Made by a program: the position numbers and the translations under genes. Below, piece after piece: positions 30,069 through 39,202 of a stretch of DNA of 55,244 bases. Each line of letters opens with the position of its first letter. Position 1 is the stretch's first letter. Source of the stretch: an uncultured SAR116 cluster alpha proteobacterium (GTDB lineage Bacteria; Pseudomonadota; Alphaproteobacteria; Puniceispirillales; Puniceispirillaceae); the NCBI GenBank assembly GCA_902596655.1, contig CACJUX010000011.1, positions 1-55,244 on the forward strand, read 5' to 3'. The notes under the pieces were generated by a model, which ran no database searches, had not been told where the DNA came from, and saw only the letters and a list, made by a program, of their open reading frames with translations.

Positions 30069-30707
30069 ATGACTCCCTACGATGACAGCAACACGAAAGC
30101 CCTGAAGGCCAAAATGCCGGGCCAGGCGCATGGCGACGCAGGACCCACTCAGTCCGAGGCCGAGGCTGCAGTTAAAGTGCTATTGCGATGGGCCGGTGAC
30201 GACCCTAGCCGTGAAGGATTAATCGGGACACCTGGACGCGTCGCACGCGCTTGGAAGGAATTCTGTGTAGGCTACACCGAAGATCCAGCTTCTCTACTGA
30301 GCAGCACCTTTGAAGAAGTAGAGGGCTATGACGACATGGTGATGTTGCGCAACATCCGGCTGGAAAGCCATTGCGAGCATCATATGGTCCCAATTCTTGG
30401 GGTTGCCCATATTGCCTATATGCCTGACCGCCGCGTAGTTGGCATCTCGAAACTTGCCCGAGTTCTGGATAGTTTTGCCCGCCGGCTGCAAACGCAAGAA
30501 ACGCTGACAGCGCAGGTTGCAGAATGTATCCAGTCCGAACTACGACCACATGGTGTGGCTATGCTAATTGATGCGCAGCACCAATGCATGACGACCCGCG
30601 GTGTCAGAAAACCAGATGTCTCAATGGTAACCACACGTTTTACCGGTGTGTTTCAGTTGGATAGTGACCTACGCAGACGGTTTTTTGAACAGACAAAGCT
30701 GGGCTGA
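30069..30707 (+). CDS. folE: GTP cyclohydrolase I
   Basis: A 212-residue FolE that converts GTP to dihydroneopterin triphosphate, the entry step to folate. Zinc ligands are seen in ESHCEHHMVPI (Cys and His) and AQHQCMTTRGVRKP (Cys); PDRRVVGISKLARVLDSFARRLQTQETLT and the C-terminal TRFTGVFQ complete the active site. The ATG at 30069 is chosen because AGGTG lies about 9 bases upstream and the upstream 15 residues are unlike the family. folB (53.6 kb) and folD (42.5 kb) of the same pathway are elsewhere in the window. Confidence 0.97.
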   Translation: MTPYDDSNTKALKAKMPGQAHGDAGPTQSEAEAAVKVLLRWAGDDPSREGLIGTPGRVARAWKEFCVGYTEDPASLLSSTFEEVEGYDDMVMLRNIRLESHCEHHMVPILGVAHIAYMPDRRVVGISKLARVLDSFARRLQTQETLTAQVAECIQSELRPHGVAMLIDAQHQCMTTRGVRKPDVSMVTTRFTGVFQLDSDLRRRFFEQTKLG

Positions 30708-30828
30708 TCACATCTCGTATCAAATGCGTGTTGGTGGTGCTCACAACTAAGTCCATACAGGTGTTTTGCATCTTTGACTTGATCAGTGTTACGATCCGGC
30801 CATGTCCATGCCCGTTGGCGGTTAAAAA

Positions 30829-32274
30829 ATGCGACTAGCACCTGTGTTAAATATCCTTGGTCTGCTGACTACTATGCTGGCGGCGGCCATGCTGATCCCA
30901 ATGGCTATAGATCTTTATGTTGGGTCAGATGACTGGCAGGTATTTGCCGTTTCTGCCCTTTTGACTGCCTTTGTCGGCGTTGCTGTATGGTTAAGTACAT
31001 CACAGCGCGAACCTTTTGATTTGGACCTCAAACAGGCATTTCTGCTAACGAACGGGTCCTGGCTTCTTATCGGTGTTTTCGGTTCCTTTCCCTTCATGTT
31101 TTGTGAGTTGGCACTCAGCCCGACTGACGCAATTTTTGAGTCGGTGTCGGGCATCACCACAACCGGATCAACTGTACTGGGAAACATCGAGGCGGCGTCA
31201 CACGGCATTCTGATCTGGCGGGCCTTGCTTCAATGGCTAGGCGGTATTGGCATTGTGGTGATGGCGATGGCTGTTTTGCCGATGCTATCAGTTGGTGGAA
31301 TGCAGCTGTTCCGCACTGAGTCATACGACAGGGCAGAAAAAGTCGTGCCTCGGGCCGCCCAGCTTGCAGGTGGTATCGGACTTGTTTATGCGTTTTTGAC
31401 GGCCGCCTGGGCAACCATGCTATCCTTTGCAGGCATGGGGGTTTTTGACGCTGTGGCGCACGCCATGACAACCATCGCCACAGGGGGATATTCCACGAGA
31501 ACAGCCTCCATCGGCGCGTTTGACTCGGTCGCAATCGAATGGATTGTCATCGCTGGAATGATTGTGGGCAGCCTGCCATTTGCCCACTATTTGGCGATGG
31601 TTCGCGGTGGCTGGCAATCACTTCTGCAAGACCCTCAGGTCCGTTGGTTTCTAGCACTTCTGCTTGCGGTTGTCGGCCTTCTTTGCTGGCACTTGAACAC
31701 ATCCGGCATGGCGCTTGGAACAGCTATCAGGCAATCAAGTTTCAACGCCGTTTCGATCATATCTGGCACAGGATATGCCAGTGCCAATTTTTCTGCATGG
31801 GGTGGGTTTGCCTCCACGCTGCTTCTGATCGCCATGTTCATTGGCGGCTGTGGTGGGTCAACAACATGCGGCATTAAAGTGTTCCGGCTACAGGTATTAG
31901 CGACGACAGCAAGAGTGCAAATCAGCCGCCTGCTTCGCCCGCATGCCGTGGTTCTCGCATATTACAACAAACGTCCGGTCGCACCAGAGGTCATGGATTC
32001 GGTCATGGGCTTCTTCTATCTCTATATTCTTTGCTTCGTTCTTCTAGCCATCCTACTGGGAATGATGGGGCTTGATTTCGTCACCGCCCTTTCTGGTGCA
32101 GCGACGTCGATCAGCAACGTAGGACCAGGGCTTGGCAATCTGATCGGCGCCAACGGCAATTTCGCGAACGTACCTGATGCGGCAAAATGGGTAATGGCCT
32201 TCGGAATGTTGCTTGGACGCCTAGAACTATTCACCGTTTTGGTGATGTTGACACCCGCGTTCTGGAGCCGTTAA
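30829..32274 (+). CDS. trkH: TrkH family potassium uptake protein
   Basis: A 481-residue inner-membrane potassium channel subunit of the SKT superfamily. The four selectivity-filter-like loops are visible: SGITTTGSTVLGN (about residue 106), HAMTTIATGGYSTR, ISGTGYASANFSAWG and SNVGPGLGNLIG, each after a pore helix, within about ten membrane spans. TrkH works with the NAD-binding regulator TrkA, which is not in this window. The gene stands alone, its stop overlapping the 3' end of the convergent lipoprotein gene by 4 bp. Confidence 0.95.
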   Translation: MRLAPVLNILGLLTTMLAAAMLIPMAIDLYVGSDDWQVFAVSALLTAFVGVAVWLSTSQREPFDLDLKQAFLLTNGSWLLIGVFGSFPFMFCELALSPTDAIFESVSGITTTGSTVLGNIEAASHGILIWRALLQWLGGIGIVVMAMAVLPMLSVGGMQLFRTESYDRAEKVVPRAAQLAGGIGLVYAFLTAAWATMLSFAGMGVFDAVAHAMTTIATGGYSTRTASIGAFDSVAIEWIVIAGMIVGSLPFAHYLAMVRGGWQSLLQDPQVRWFLALLLAVVGLLCWHLNTSGMALGTAIRQSSFNAVSIISGTGYASANFSAWGGFASTLLLIAMFIGGCGGSTTCGIKVFRLQVLATTARVQISRLLRPHAVVLAYYNKRPVAPEVMDSVMGFFYLYILCFVLLAILLGMMGLDFVTALSGAATSISNVGPGLGNLIGANGNFANVPDAAKWVMAFGMLLGRLELFTVLVMLTPAFWSR

Positions 32275-32855
32275 CGCAAAACAATATTATCAATTTTCTC
32301 TAGCTCCTCGCGCGCCTGCCTGTCAAGCGCCGCTAGGGCTAGCAGCAAGGTTTCCTTTACTGCCCTGTCAAACTCATTTGGCGTTGAAGATTCTGGTATA
32401 GTCTTTGATTGACTGGCCGAGAGGTTCACCATCGCTTTGGCTCCCCCAATAGGTTGCAGCCACATCAGACGTGCCACTAGTTCAACCCTAATTTTGGTAT
32501 CCTGCTGATCCGAGAGTATACCCTGCAGGTTAGTCTCGCGAGGCAGCTTTTCCTTTGTCACAGATGCTTTGGATATGTCGAGAATCAGCTCGCCACTACC
32601 GCCTGACGGTTGCAACACGCTTGCCGCCCATTCAGCGACAATATTGCTCGGATAAGGTGTCTGGAAATGACCGATATAGGGTGCTTCCATCGGCATTTGC
32701 CAGTTTTCGACAATCTCTAGGCGGCGGGCATTCATGGCAATCGCGGCATAGTCACCACTGTCAAATTTCGGCGGGGCTTTTGTACCGTTGGTTGAGGTTC
32801 CACATGCTGTCACCAGCCCTATCGCAACCAACATGATTAGATAATTGAGCCGCAT
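32271..32855 (-). CDS. outer-membrane-type lipoprotein, function unknown
   Basis: A 194-residue protein with a lipoprotein signal (MRLNYLIMLVAIGLVTACG, lipobox LVTAC, mature Cys at residue 17). The mature part contains ARRLEIVENWQMPMEAPYIGHFQTPYPSNIVAEWAA and a C-terminal helix (LALAALDRQAREELEKIDNIVL). Residues after Cys are Gly-Thr-Ser, so sorting to the outer membrane is likely. The gene is next to hslO in the same direction (80 bp), as similar lipoproteins are in other alphaproteobacteria, but I know no function. ATG at 32855 has GAAAGGG upstream; an earlier ATG would add five residues. Confidence 0.85.
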   Translation of the reverse strand: MRLNYLIMLVAIGLVTACGTSTNGTKAPPKFDSGDYAAIAMNARRLEIVENWQMPMEAPYIGHFQTPYPSNIVAEWAASVLQPSGGSGELILDISKASVTKEKLPRETNLQGILSDQQDTKIRVELVARLMWLQPIGGAKAMVNLSASQSKTIPESSTPNEFDRAVKETLLLALAALDRQAREELEKIDNIVLR

Positions 32856-32950
32856 TTTAACCCTTTCCACTATGTCATTTTAAGAATGCGGCATACAAGA
32901 AAATAAATCCACAGCGGAATTTACGCAGACAACACAAAATCGCGAACCCA

Positions 32951-33895
32951 TCACCGCGGCGCTGGCGCCGTTTCGATCTTATCAATGTGAAACTGTCGTT
33001 CTGTCTTACAGAATTCGCAGATGATTTCAACGTAGCCGGCTGCATTCGCCAGATCCTGCACATCTGCTGGATCAAGCTGTCCCAGCATGTTTTCGACCCG
33101 TTGCGGACTGCAGCGGCATTTGTCCCGCACCTCGCGGGCTGGAGCCACATGAGGTTCCATGGAATTGAACAGCCTGAATATGAGCCTCTCCGGGCTTAGA
33201 TGTGGATCCACCAATTCATCAAACCGCGTGGACTCCATGAGAGTCTTGGCCGTATGCCAGGCGTCGTCGCTAAGCTCCACGTTAGCAGCTGAGCTATTCT
33301 CGCCGCCCTCAGCCGCAATCCGTTGCAGCATAATGGCGGTTGCCTGCCATTGCTGACCCTGCTGGTGCGAGGCTGCCAAAACCAATGTGTCAAGCTGCTC
33401 AGAGTTGGCAAACCATGCGGTCGCGGCATCACTGAGTGTCGCACCCTTGAGATCGACGATTCCCTGATATCGTCCGCCAGTTGCACCCTCATCAACGGTA
33501 AAGGCGATATGGCCAGACCCCATCAATTGCGGCACATTTGACGGCACACTTGCAACAGCGTCATCAGAGTTTTGTGCATCCGCATCAAAGGCTGCATAAC
33601 CACGCAAATCACCGTCCGAGGTCATATCGGCAAACAGGGTTCTAACCAGCGCATCACCCTTTGCCTGCAGCGTGAAGATCCCGTCATATTTCAGCGTACT
33701 CGCCAGACATGCGGTCAAAGCTAATGCCTCGGCCAGCATCTTAGCGATGGCAGGCGGATAGGCATTGCGCTGCAGAATTGTCGTGGCTGGCTGGCCAACC
33801 GAGGCAATTCGTCCCCTGATCAGCGCAACATTTTCCGCGCCGCTGGTCAGGTAAAAGGGAGTGATCTGCGCATCTGACAACGGCGTTACAGTCAT
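32951..33895 (-). CDS. hslO: redox-activated chaperone Hsp33
   Basis: A 314-residue Hsp33 holdase that is activated by oxidative unfolding. The zinc centre is intact: DKCRCSPQRVENML (C-x-C) and IICEFCKTERQFH (C-x2-C). The N-terminal substrate domain shows ALIRGRIASVGQPATTIL and the inter-domain linker LVDPHLSPERLIFRLF. The ATG at 33895 is preferred, with AGGA about 9 bases upstream; an earlier start would run back into argF. Order argD-argF-hslO on one strand is conserved in alphaproteobacteria. Confidence 0.95.
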   Translation of the reverse strand: MTVTPLSDAQITPFYLTSGAENVALIRGRIASVGQPATTILQRNAYPPAIAKMLAEALALTACLASTLKYDGIFTLQAKGDALVRTLFADMTSDGDLRGYAAFDADAQNSDDAVASVPSNVPQLMGSGHIAFTVDEGATGGRYQGIVDLKGATLSDAATAWFANSEQLDTLVLAASHQQGQQWQATAIMLQRIAAEGGENSSAANVELSDDAWHTAKTLMESTRFDELVDPHLSPERLIFRLFNSMEPHVAPAREVRDKCRCSPQRVENMLGQLDPADVQDLANAAGYVEIICEFCKTERQFHIDKIETAPAPR

Positions 33896-33968
33896 GCAAA
33901 CTATCCTTGAGCTTTTCCGGTTATCTGGAATTTTCTGCATAGCTCTGGGAATGCGCGCGGCACAACCA

Positions 33969-34877
33969 TCAATTGCCAGCAAAACACCATGCCAACACTG
34001 CCTTTTGTGCGTGCAATCTATTTTCAGCTTCGTCAAAGACTACTGACTGCGGCCCATCAATGACCTCTGCTGCAACCTCCTGACCACGAATGGCGGGAAG
34101 ACAATGCATGAAGACCGCGTCGCCCGCAGCCACTTTCATCAGATCAGCATTAACCTGATAGGGCGTGAAATCCTGCATCCGTGTACCTTCGTCATCACCC
34201 ATCGAAATCCACACATCCGTAACCAATGTCTGGCTGTTTCGCGCTGCCTCAATCGGGTTATCATGCAAGGTGATGTCACCACCCTGCGCCATAGCCCATG
34301 CAAGCACGTCAGCCGGTGGTGAATAGCCATCAGCACAAGCAATTCTCAGTTCAAATCTAAACAGCACAGCTGCTTCAATCCAACTCACAAGAACATTGTT
34401 GCCATCACCAAGCCAGGTGACACTCTGCCCCTCCAACGGACCATGGCAGTCAATCATGGTCTGTAAATCGGCCATTATCTGACAGGGATGAGACCGCTCC
34501 GTCAGACCGTTGATCACAGGAACAGTGGCATGCGATGCCAAATCCAGCAGCTGCTGATGACTGAAACAGCGGATCATGATCGCATCAACATAGCGCGACA
34601 GCACCCGCGCCGTATCCTCTATTGTCTCACCACGCCCAAATTGCATGTCAGCGGCTGACAGAATTATGGGTGAGCCACCAAGCTGAGAAATGCCAACCTC
34701 AAAGGAAACGCGGGTCCGCGTCGATGGCTTTTCAAAGATCATGGCGACAAATCTTCCAGCAAGGGGCTGCGGGTGTGTTCTGCCCGACCGCAGCGCTATT
34801 TTCAGGTCTCGCGCATCATCAAGTATGGCCTGCAATGTTTTGACATCAAAATCCTTGATATCGAGAAAATGTCGCAT
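33969..34877 (-). CDS. argF: ornithine carbamoyltransferase
   Basis: A 302-residue enzyme making citrulline from ornithine and carbamoyl phosphate. The carbamoyl-phosphate loop EKPSTRTRVSFE (about residue 50), the HPCQ motif (RSHPCQIMADLQT), the ornithine site D-x-x-x-SMG (VTDVWISMGDDEG) and the catalytic HCLP (VFMHCLPAIRGQEV) are all present. It is 41 bp after argD and 73 bp before hslO on the same strand. argH is at 46.7 kb, so the arginine genes are dispersed. Confidence 0.98.
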   Translation of the reverse strand: MRHFLDIKDFDVKTLQAILDDARDLKIALRSGRTHPQPLAGRFVAMIFEKPSTRTRVSFEVGISQLGGSPIILSAADMQFGRGETIEDTARVLSRYVDAIMIRCFSHQQLLDLASHATVPVINGLTERSHPCQIMADLQTMIDCHGPLEGQSVTWLGDGNNVLVSWIEAAVLFRFELRIACADGYSPPADVLAWAMAQGGDITLHDNPIEAARNSQTLVTDVWISMGDDEGTRMQDFTPYQVNADLMKVAAGDAVFMHCLPAIRGQEVAAEVIDGPQSVVFDEAENRLHAQKAVLAWCFAGN

Positions 34878-34918
34878 CTGAGTTTTCCGTCTTTCTGCTT
34901 GTTGTCTTAATTTAGCCC

Positions 34919-36142
34919 TTAAGCCAACTCCGCCAGCGCCAGTGCCATAAGATCGAGGGCAATGGCAATTTCCTCATCGCTAATCACCAATGGTGGCAAC
35001 AATCTAAGAGTGTTTTCTGCCGCAGGAACGGTTAACATCCTACGCTCACGAAGCGCGGCGACGAGCATGCCAACTTCGCAGGTCTGGTGAAGGCGCAACC
35101 CTCGCAGAAATCCACGGCCCCTTACTTCGGCAATCTTGTCTGGATGTTGCCCGGCCATAGCTATCAACCCCTCTTCGAAGCGGTCTGCCCGCCGGCGAAC
35201 ATCTTCCATAAAGCCGGGTAAAGATAGCGTCTCAAGAATCACCTCTGATGCTGCCATGGCCAGCGGATTGCCACCAAAGGTGGAACCATGCGTGCCTGGT
35301 GTCATAGCGTCACCCACCATCTTGCTAGCAATCACGGCACCAACCGGAAAGCCACCGCCAAGACCCTTGGCAAGCGCAATTATATCCGGCCTGACACCAT
35401 AGGGCTCAAACGAAAACAGGGTGCCCGTCCGGCCAATGCCTGCCTGAACTTCATCGGCAATCACCAAGGCACCAAATTCGTCAGCGGCCGCACGCACACC
35501 CTCGATATAGCCCTCCGGCACATGTCGGGCACCGCCTTCGCCTTGGACCGGCTCAATCATCACCGCGGCGACATGTGATCCCAGCGCATCACGCAGGGCG
35601 TTCAAATTGCCAAAGGCAACATGTTCAAACCCATCAGGTATCGGCCCAAATCCAGTCCGAAATGCAGGCCTGTCGGTAGCTGCAAGCATTCCAATAGTGC
35701 GCCCATGAAAAGCACCAGAAGCGCAAAGAACGGTCATTCTGTCAGGCTCACCCCGCTCATACGAGGCACGTCGCGCAATCTTTACCGCAGCTTCTGTTGC
35801 CTCAACACCTGAATTGCAGAAAAACACCTGATCCAAACCCGAGAGCGCTGCCAGTTTCTTAGCAACGCGCTCTTGACCAGGAATACGGTAGAGGTTTGAC
35901 GTATGCCATAATTTGCCAGCTTGATCACGCAAAACCTCAACGAGAGCCGGATGCGAATGACCAAGCGTGTTCACTGCAATCCCACTGGCGCAGTCCAAAT
36001 AGCGGTCGCCCACCTCGCTGATCAGCCAGCATCCCTCACCTCTGGTAAATGCAATTTCAGCCCGACCATAGGTTTCCATTACCGCGCTGTTGGCGGCATA
36101 GTCAGTGGCGGTTCCCTGAGGTTTGGAGGAATAAGTGGCCAT
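34919..36142 (-). CDS. argD: acetylornithine / succinyldiaminopimelate aminotransferase
   Basis: A 407-residue class III PLP aminotransferase. Typical segments are GIAVNTLGHSHPALVEVL near the N-terminus, NSGVEATEAAVKIAR, SGAFHGRTIGMLAATD, EPVQGEGG, VIADEVQAGIGRTG and the PLP lysine in IALAKGLGGGFPVGA, followed by HGSTFGGNPLA. It acts in arginine synthesis and likely also in the lysine/DAP route. The start is uncertain: the ATG at 36142 is used; an ATG at 36079 (METYGRAEIAF) fits homologue length as well, and none has a clear ribosome site. A strong hairpin lies about 60 bp upstream. Confidence 0.95.
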   Translation of the reverse strand: MATYSSKPQGTATDYAANSAVMETYGRAEIAFTRGEGCWLISEVGDRYLDCASGIAVNTLGHSHPALVEVLRDQAGKLWHTSNLYRIPGQERVAKKLAALSGLDQVFFCNSGVEATEAAVKIARRASYERGEPDRMTVLCASGAFHGRTIGMLAATDRPAFRTGFGPIPDGFEHVAFGNLNALRDALGSHVAAVMIEPVQGEGGARHVPEGYIEGVRAAADEFGALVIADEVQAGIGRTGTLFSFEPYGVRPDIIALAKGLGGGFPVGAVIASKMVGDAMTPGTHGSTFGGNPLAMAASEVILETLSLPGFMEDVRRRADRFEEGLIAMAGQHPDKIAEVRGRGFLRGLRLHQTCEVGMLVAALRERRMLTVPAAENTLRLLPPLVISDEEIAIALDLMALALAELA

Positions 36143-36200
36143 CGTCTGATTTGGTTTGGTGCGGGCTCTATAGCGGTCGACTTTAAACGGATAACGGGCC

Positions 36201-36250
36201 AAAAAGGCATAACCACCAACCCGTCAATTGACAGCGCCGGTGGTTATGCC
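36201..36250 (-). terminator. 12-bp perfect hairpin with T-run between dcd and argD
   Basis: GGCATAACCACC (36206-36217) and GGTGGTTATGCC (36239-36250) form a perfect 12-bp stem around a 21-base loop, and on the reverse strand the stem is followed at once by TTTTT (36205-36201). It sits 108 bp after the dcd stop and about 60 bp before the argD start on the same strand, so it most likely terminates the dcd transcript or attenuates argD. The large loop is unusual for a simple terminator; a protein-binding palindrome is an alternative. Confidence 0.65.
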
Positions 36251-36357
36251 TGAACCCGAACGAAATTACACGCAATCCTTGGCCTTTCTGGCATGAAATG
36301 TCAAGAAAGATGGTGAGTTGAACAGATCAATGGTCAGTTCCCAAATACAAGGCCGAG

Positions 36358-37473
36358 TCAATGCTGAATGAAATGTTTGGCGAGACGCAGCCCCTGCGAC
36401 TGGTAGTTGGATGTCGAACTGGCATCGCCATAAAGGGCATCAGGGCATTCTGCCATTGGTTCATAAACCAACCGACACACCGTTTGCCCCTGCTCAATCA
36501 GAAAAGGTACATCATGCGAGCGCACCTCCAGCACCGCACGGGTTTGGCCGGCGCCAAGCTCCACCATGCCAAAACCAGGGTCAAAGAAACCCGCATAATG
36601 CGCCCGGAATTCGCCGACGCGCGTATCATAGGCGCGCATCTCAGCGGCATATCCCTGCGGCACAGTGACAAATTCACGGCTTGCCAGAATGTAGAATTCA
36701 TCCGGATTCAGCACCAGCCCACCGGCGACCAGATCAGCCTCTGTCAACTTTTCCCAAAACGCATTGACGGAACAGCTACGCGGGGCGTCGATGTCAATGA
36801 GACCGGCATGTTTGCGCGCGCGCCATCCGATCATTCCGCTTTTACCATCAGGCAGCAGATTGACACTCAACCCCACTCCATCGCGGATATCCAGCGTCTC
36901 ACTGCCATGCACCAGACCGGTGCTCTCCTGCAACTTCTGCATAGCATTGTCGGAAATCACAGCAGGTCCACGGCGAAGGCGCAGCTGCGACAGACGCGAA
37001 CCAAACCGAACCAGAACAGAAAAGGTGCGCGGTGAAATCTCCGCATAGAGCGGACCCTTATAGCCATTTTCCACAGCCTCAAACTCTCCCGCACCATCGG
37101 TTATCAGGCGCGTGAAAATATCAAGTCGGCCAGTCGAGCTTTTCGGATTGGCCATTGCCGACAGATCGGCTGGAAGGCAGAGCGATTCCTGGAGCCTGAC
37201 AATATAAACACAGCCGCGTTCCAGCACCGCACCATCACTGAGGTCAATGCGGTGCATGGCAAATTTCTCGACCTTGTCAGTCACACCCATGCCTCGCCCG
37301 GGCAAAAAGGAAGCCTGCACGCGCCACGCATCCCTGTCCAGTCGCAAGTCTAGACTGGCCGGCTGAATTTGCGCTGCTTCGATGTCATTTCCGGCAGTGA
37401 TGATGCCAGCCTCGATGGCCTGCCGGAGTTGCTGGACAGGTAAAATGCCATTTGCCTGCTCATTGCCACTCAT
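36358..37473 (-). CDS. dcd: 2'-deoxycytidine 5'-triphosphate deaminase (long form)
   Basis: A 371-residue protein, about twice the length of E. coli Dcd, matching the long alphaproteobacterial form that appears to hold two dUTPase-like jelly-roll domains. Conserved stretches are IQPASLDLRLDRDAWRVQASF, ANPKSSTGRLDIFTRLITDGAGEFEAV with the catalytic-type SSxGR segment in the first half, and VPQGYAAEMRAYDTRVGEFRAHYAGFFDPGFG in the second. It deaminates dCTP to dUTP for thymidylate synthesis. The ATG at 37473 is chosen since GGGGA lies 6 bases before it. Confidence 0.9.
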   Translation of the reverse strand: MSGNEQANGILPVQQLRQAIEAGIITAGNDIEAAQIQPASLDLRLDRDAWRVQASFLPGRGMGVTDKVEKFAMHRIDLSDGAVLERGCVYIVRLQESLCLPADLSAMANPKSSTGRLDIFTRLITDGAGEFEAVENGYKGPLYAEISPRTFSVLVRFGSRLSQLRLRRGPAVISDNAMQKLQESTGLVHGSETLDIRDGVGLSVNLLPDGKSGMIGWRARKHAGLIDIDAPRSCSVNAFWEKLTEADLVAGGLVLNPDEFYILASREFVTVPQGYAAEMRAYDTRVGEFRAHYAGFFDPGFGMVELGAGQTRAVLEVRSHDVPFLIEQGQTVCRLVYEPMAECPDALYGDASSTSNYQSQGLRLAKHFIQH

Positions 37474-37522
37474 TTTGTTCCCCATTCACACTCAAAACCC
37501 CATAATTTGGGGGCCTGCCAAA

Positions 37523-38392
37523 TCAGCATTTAAGCCGCCATCCACTGCACAGCACTCGGTAACAGACATAACCCAGAACAAGATTTAGAACAGTGAGGCC
37601 GATCAAGCCAATTACGATTGATCTGTCGGCGACACCAATCATGCCATAACGAAACCCATCAATCACATAAAATACGGGATTGAGGGTGGCAATGGTGTCA
37701 AAAGGTGCTGGCAATCTGTTGACTGAGTAGAAGGTGCCGGACAGGAAGGCCAGCGGCTGGATGACAAAATTTGTAATGGCCGCTATCTCATCAAACTTAT
37801 TCGCCATGATGCCTGCCAGAATTCCGGCAAGCGCCATCAGGAGTGAACCCAGGAACAGAAAGGCCATCGCGACAACTGGCTGGCTCGGCAAGCCTAAACC
37901 ACCCAAGCCGGTAAGACAAATGGCCGCGACAATACCGACCATGATACCCCGCGTAATTCCACCTGCGGCAAGACCGGCGAGAAGCTCTCCCGGTCCCAGC
38001 GGCGGCATTAACAGATCGACGATATTACCCTGAACCTTCGACACGACGATTGATGAAGAAGTGTTGGCAAAAGCATTCTGCAGCACCGCCATCATTACCA
38101 GACCTGGAACCAAGAATGTGACGAAATCAACCCTACCCGACAGGCCGGCACGGTGACCTATAGCAACGGAAAAGACCATCAGGAACAGAATCGAGGTAAT
38201 AACCGGTGCCGCGAGGGTCTGCATGGCAACCTTCATGAACCGCTGCACTTCCCGAAAATAAAGCGTCTGCAGACCGATCCAGTTAATCTGATCAATCTGT
38301 ATTGGCCGAACGACCGGTTGGTCGCCGCGGGTCGACGCCGATGGGCTATTGGATGAGGATAGTCCGGTGATGTGATGTTTTTTATTCATCAC
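37523..38392 (-). CDS. ABC-2 type transporter permease
   Basis: A 289-residue integral membrane protein of the ABC-2 permease family with a ~35-residue hydrophilic N-terminus, a cytoplasmic helix (LYFREVQRFMKVAMQTL) and six predicted membrane helices. Family segments include FLVPGLVMMAVLQNAFANTSSS, GNIVDLLMPPLGPGELLAGLAAGG and FVIQPLAFLSGTFYSVNRLP with LNPVFYVIDGFRYGMIG near the end. Such permeases pair with an ATPase to export drugs or lipid-linked compounds. No ATPase gene is adjacent, so its partner must be elsewhere. Substrate unknown. Confidence 0.9.
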   Translation of the reverse strand: MMNKKHHITGLSSSNSPSASTRGDQPVVRPIQIDQINWIGLQTLYFREVQRFMKVAMQTLAAPVITSILFLMVFSVAIGHRAGLSGRVDFVTFLVPGLVMMAVLQNAFANTSSSIVVSKVQGNIVDLLMPPLGPGELLAGLAAGGITRGIMVGIVAAICLTGLGGLGLPSQPVVAMAFLFLGSLLMALAGILAGIMANKFDEIAAITNFVIQPLAFLSGTFYSVNRLPAPFDTIATLNPVFYVIDGFRYGMIGVADRSIVIGLIGLTVLNLVLGYVCYRVLCSGWRLKC

Positions 38393-38523
38393 CGTCTAAA
38401 TAGGTCGGAGCGTCAAAAAGCGCAATGGGCGCAGCTTGGTTGGCAACCGACCTTGCAGCTTCGGTAAACGGGCCGCATACTGGAGTCCGTCATCTTTGCC
38501 GATTAACCAACCCGGCTGGACCC

Positions 38524-39087
38524 ATGAGCATTGATAAAACCGAGGCACGCCTGATGAACAAAGCTGTTCATTATCTCGGACGCTACAGCACATCCGAGAA
38601 GCGGCTTAGGGAGGTGCTGAGCCGGTTTGCGACCAGAAAACTTGTAGACACCGAAACGACAGAGGTGGTAAGTGCGATGACCCGCGTCGTCGAAAAATGT
38701 CAGCGCCTCGGCTATCTCGACGATGTCGCCTTTGCTGTAAGCCAGGCACGCAGCCAGCGCCAACAGGGAAAATCGACCATGGCGATACGCCAGCGACTGC
38801 GCCAGCATGCTCTTGATGACGTTGCGATTACAATGGCACTCCAAACCGCGGACACCGATCATCAAGATGCCGAACTGGCGGCAGCCATCCAATTTGCCAG
38901 ACGCCGCCGGCTGGGACCATTTTTTCGGGGAGTAGCTGACGAGAGAATGCGACACCGGCATATGGGATCGCTCGCGCGGGCGGGGTTTTCCATAGAGGTT
39001 TGCCGTGCCATCCTCGACACCAACGACATCAACGATCTTGAGGAACTGGAACACAAGGCCATCCAAACGAGACGGCCAGACGAATAA
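38524..39087 (+). CDS. recX: RecX-like regulatory protein
   Basis: A 187-residue helical protein of the RecX family, which binds RecA filaments and limits recombination. Family-type three-helix repeats are seen: KAVHYLGRYSTSEKRLREVLSRFATRK, then LGYLDDVAFAVSQARSQRQQGKSTMAIRQRLRQHALDD and a C-terminal RARHMGSL-like repeat (MRHRHMGSLARAGFSIEVCRAIL). It is not next to recA. The ATG at 38524 follows GGA at about 5 bases and gives the family N-terminus; an earlier ATG at 38425 would add unrelated residues. recX lying away from recA is common in alphaproteobacteria. Confidence 0.85.
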   Translation: MSIDKTEARLMNKAVHYLGRYSTSEKRLREVLSRFATRKLVDTETTEVVSAMTRVVEKCQRLGYLDDVAFAVSQARSQRQQGKSTMAIRQRLRQHALDDVAITMALQTADTDHQDAELAAAIQFARRRRLGPFFRGVADERMRHRHMGSLARAGFSIEVCRAILDTNDINDLEELEHKAIQTRRPDE

Positions 39088-39202
39088 GCGAACACTGACC
39101 AGCTTGCCGACAGGCACTTTGGCAGTCTAAAATACGCTCTTTAATTAAAAGAATAGGACGGGACGCAACAGACGTCCGCCATCACCACCGGAGGATTGGG
39201 GA

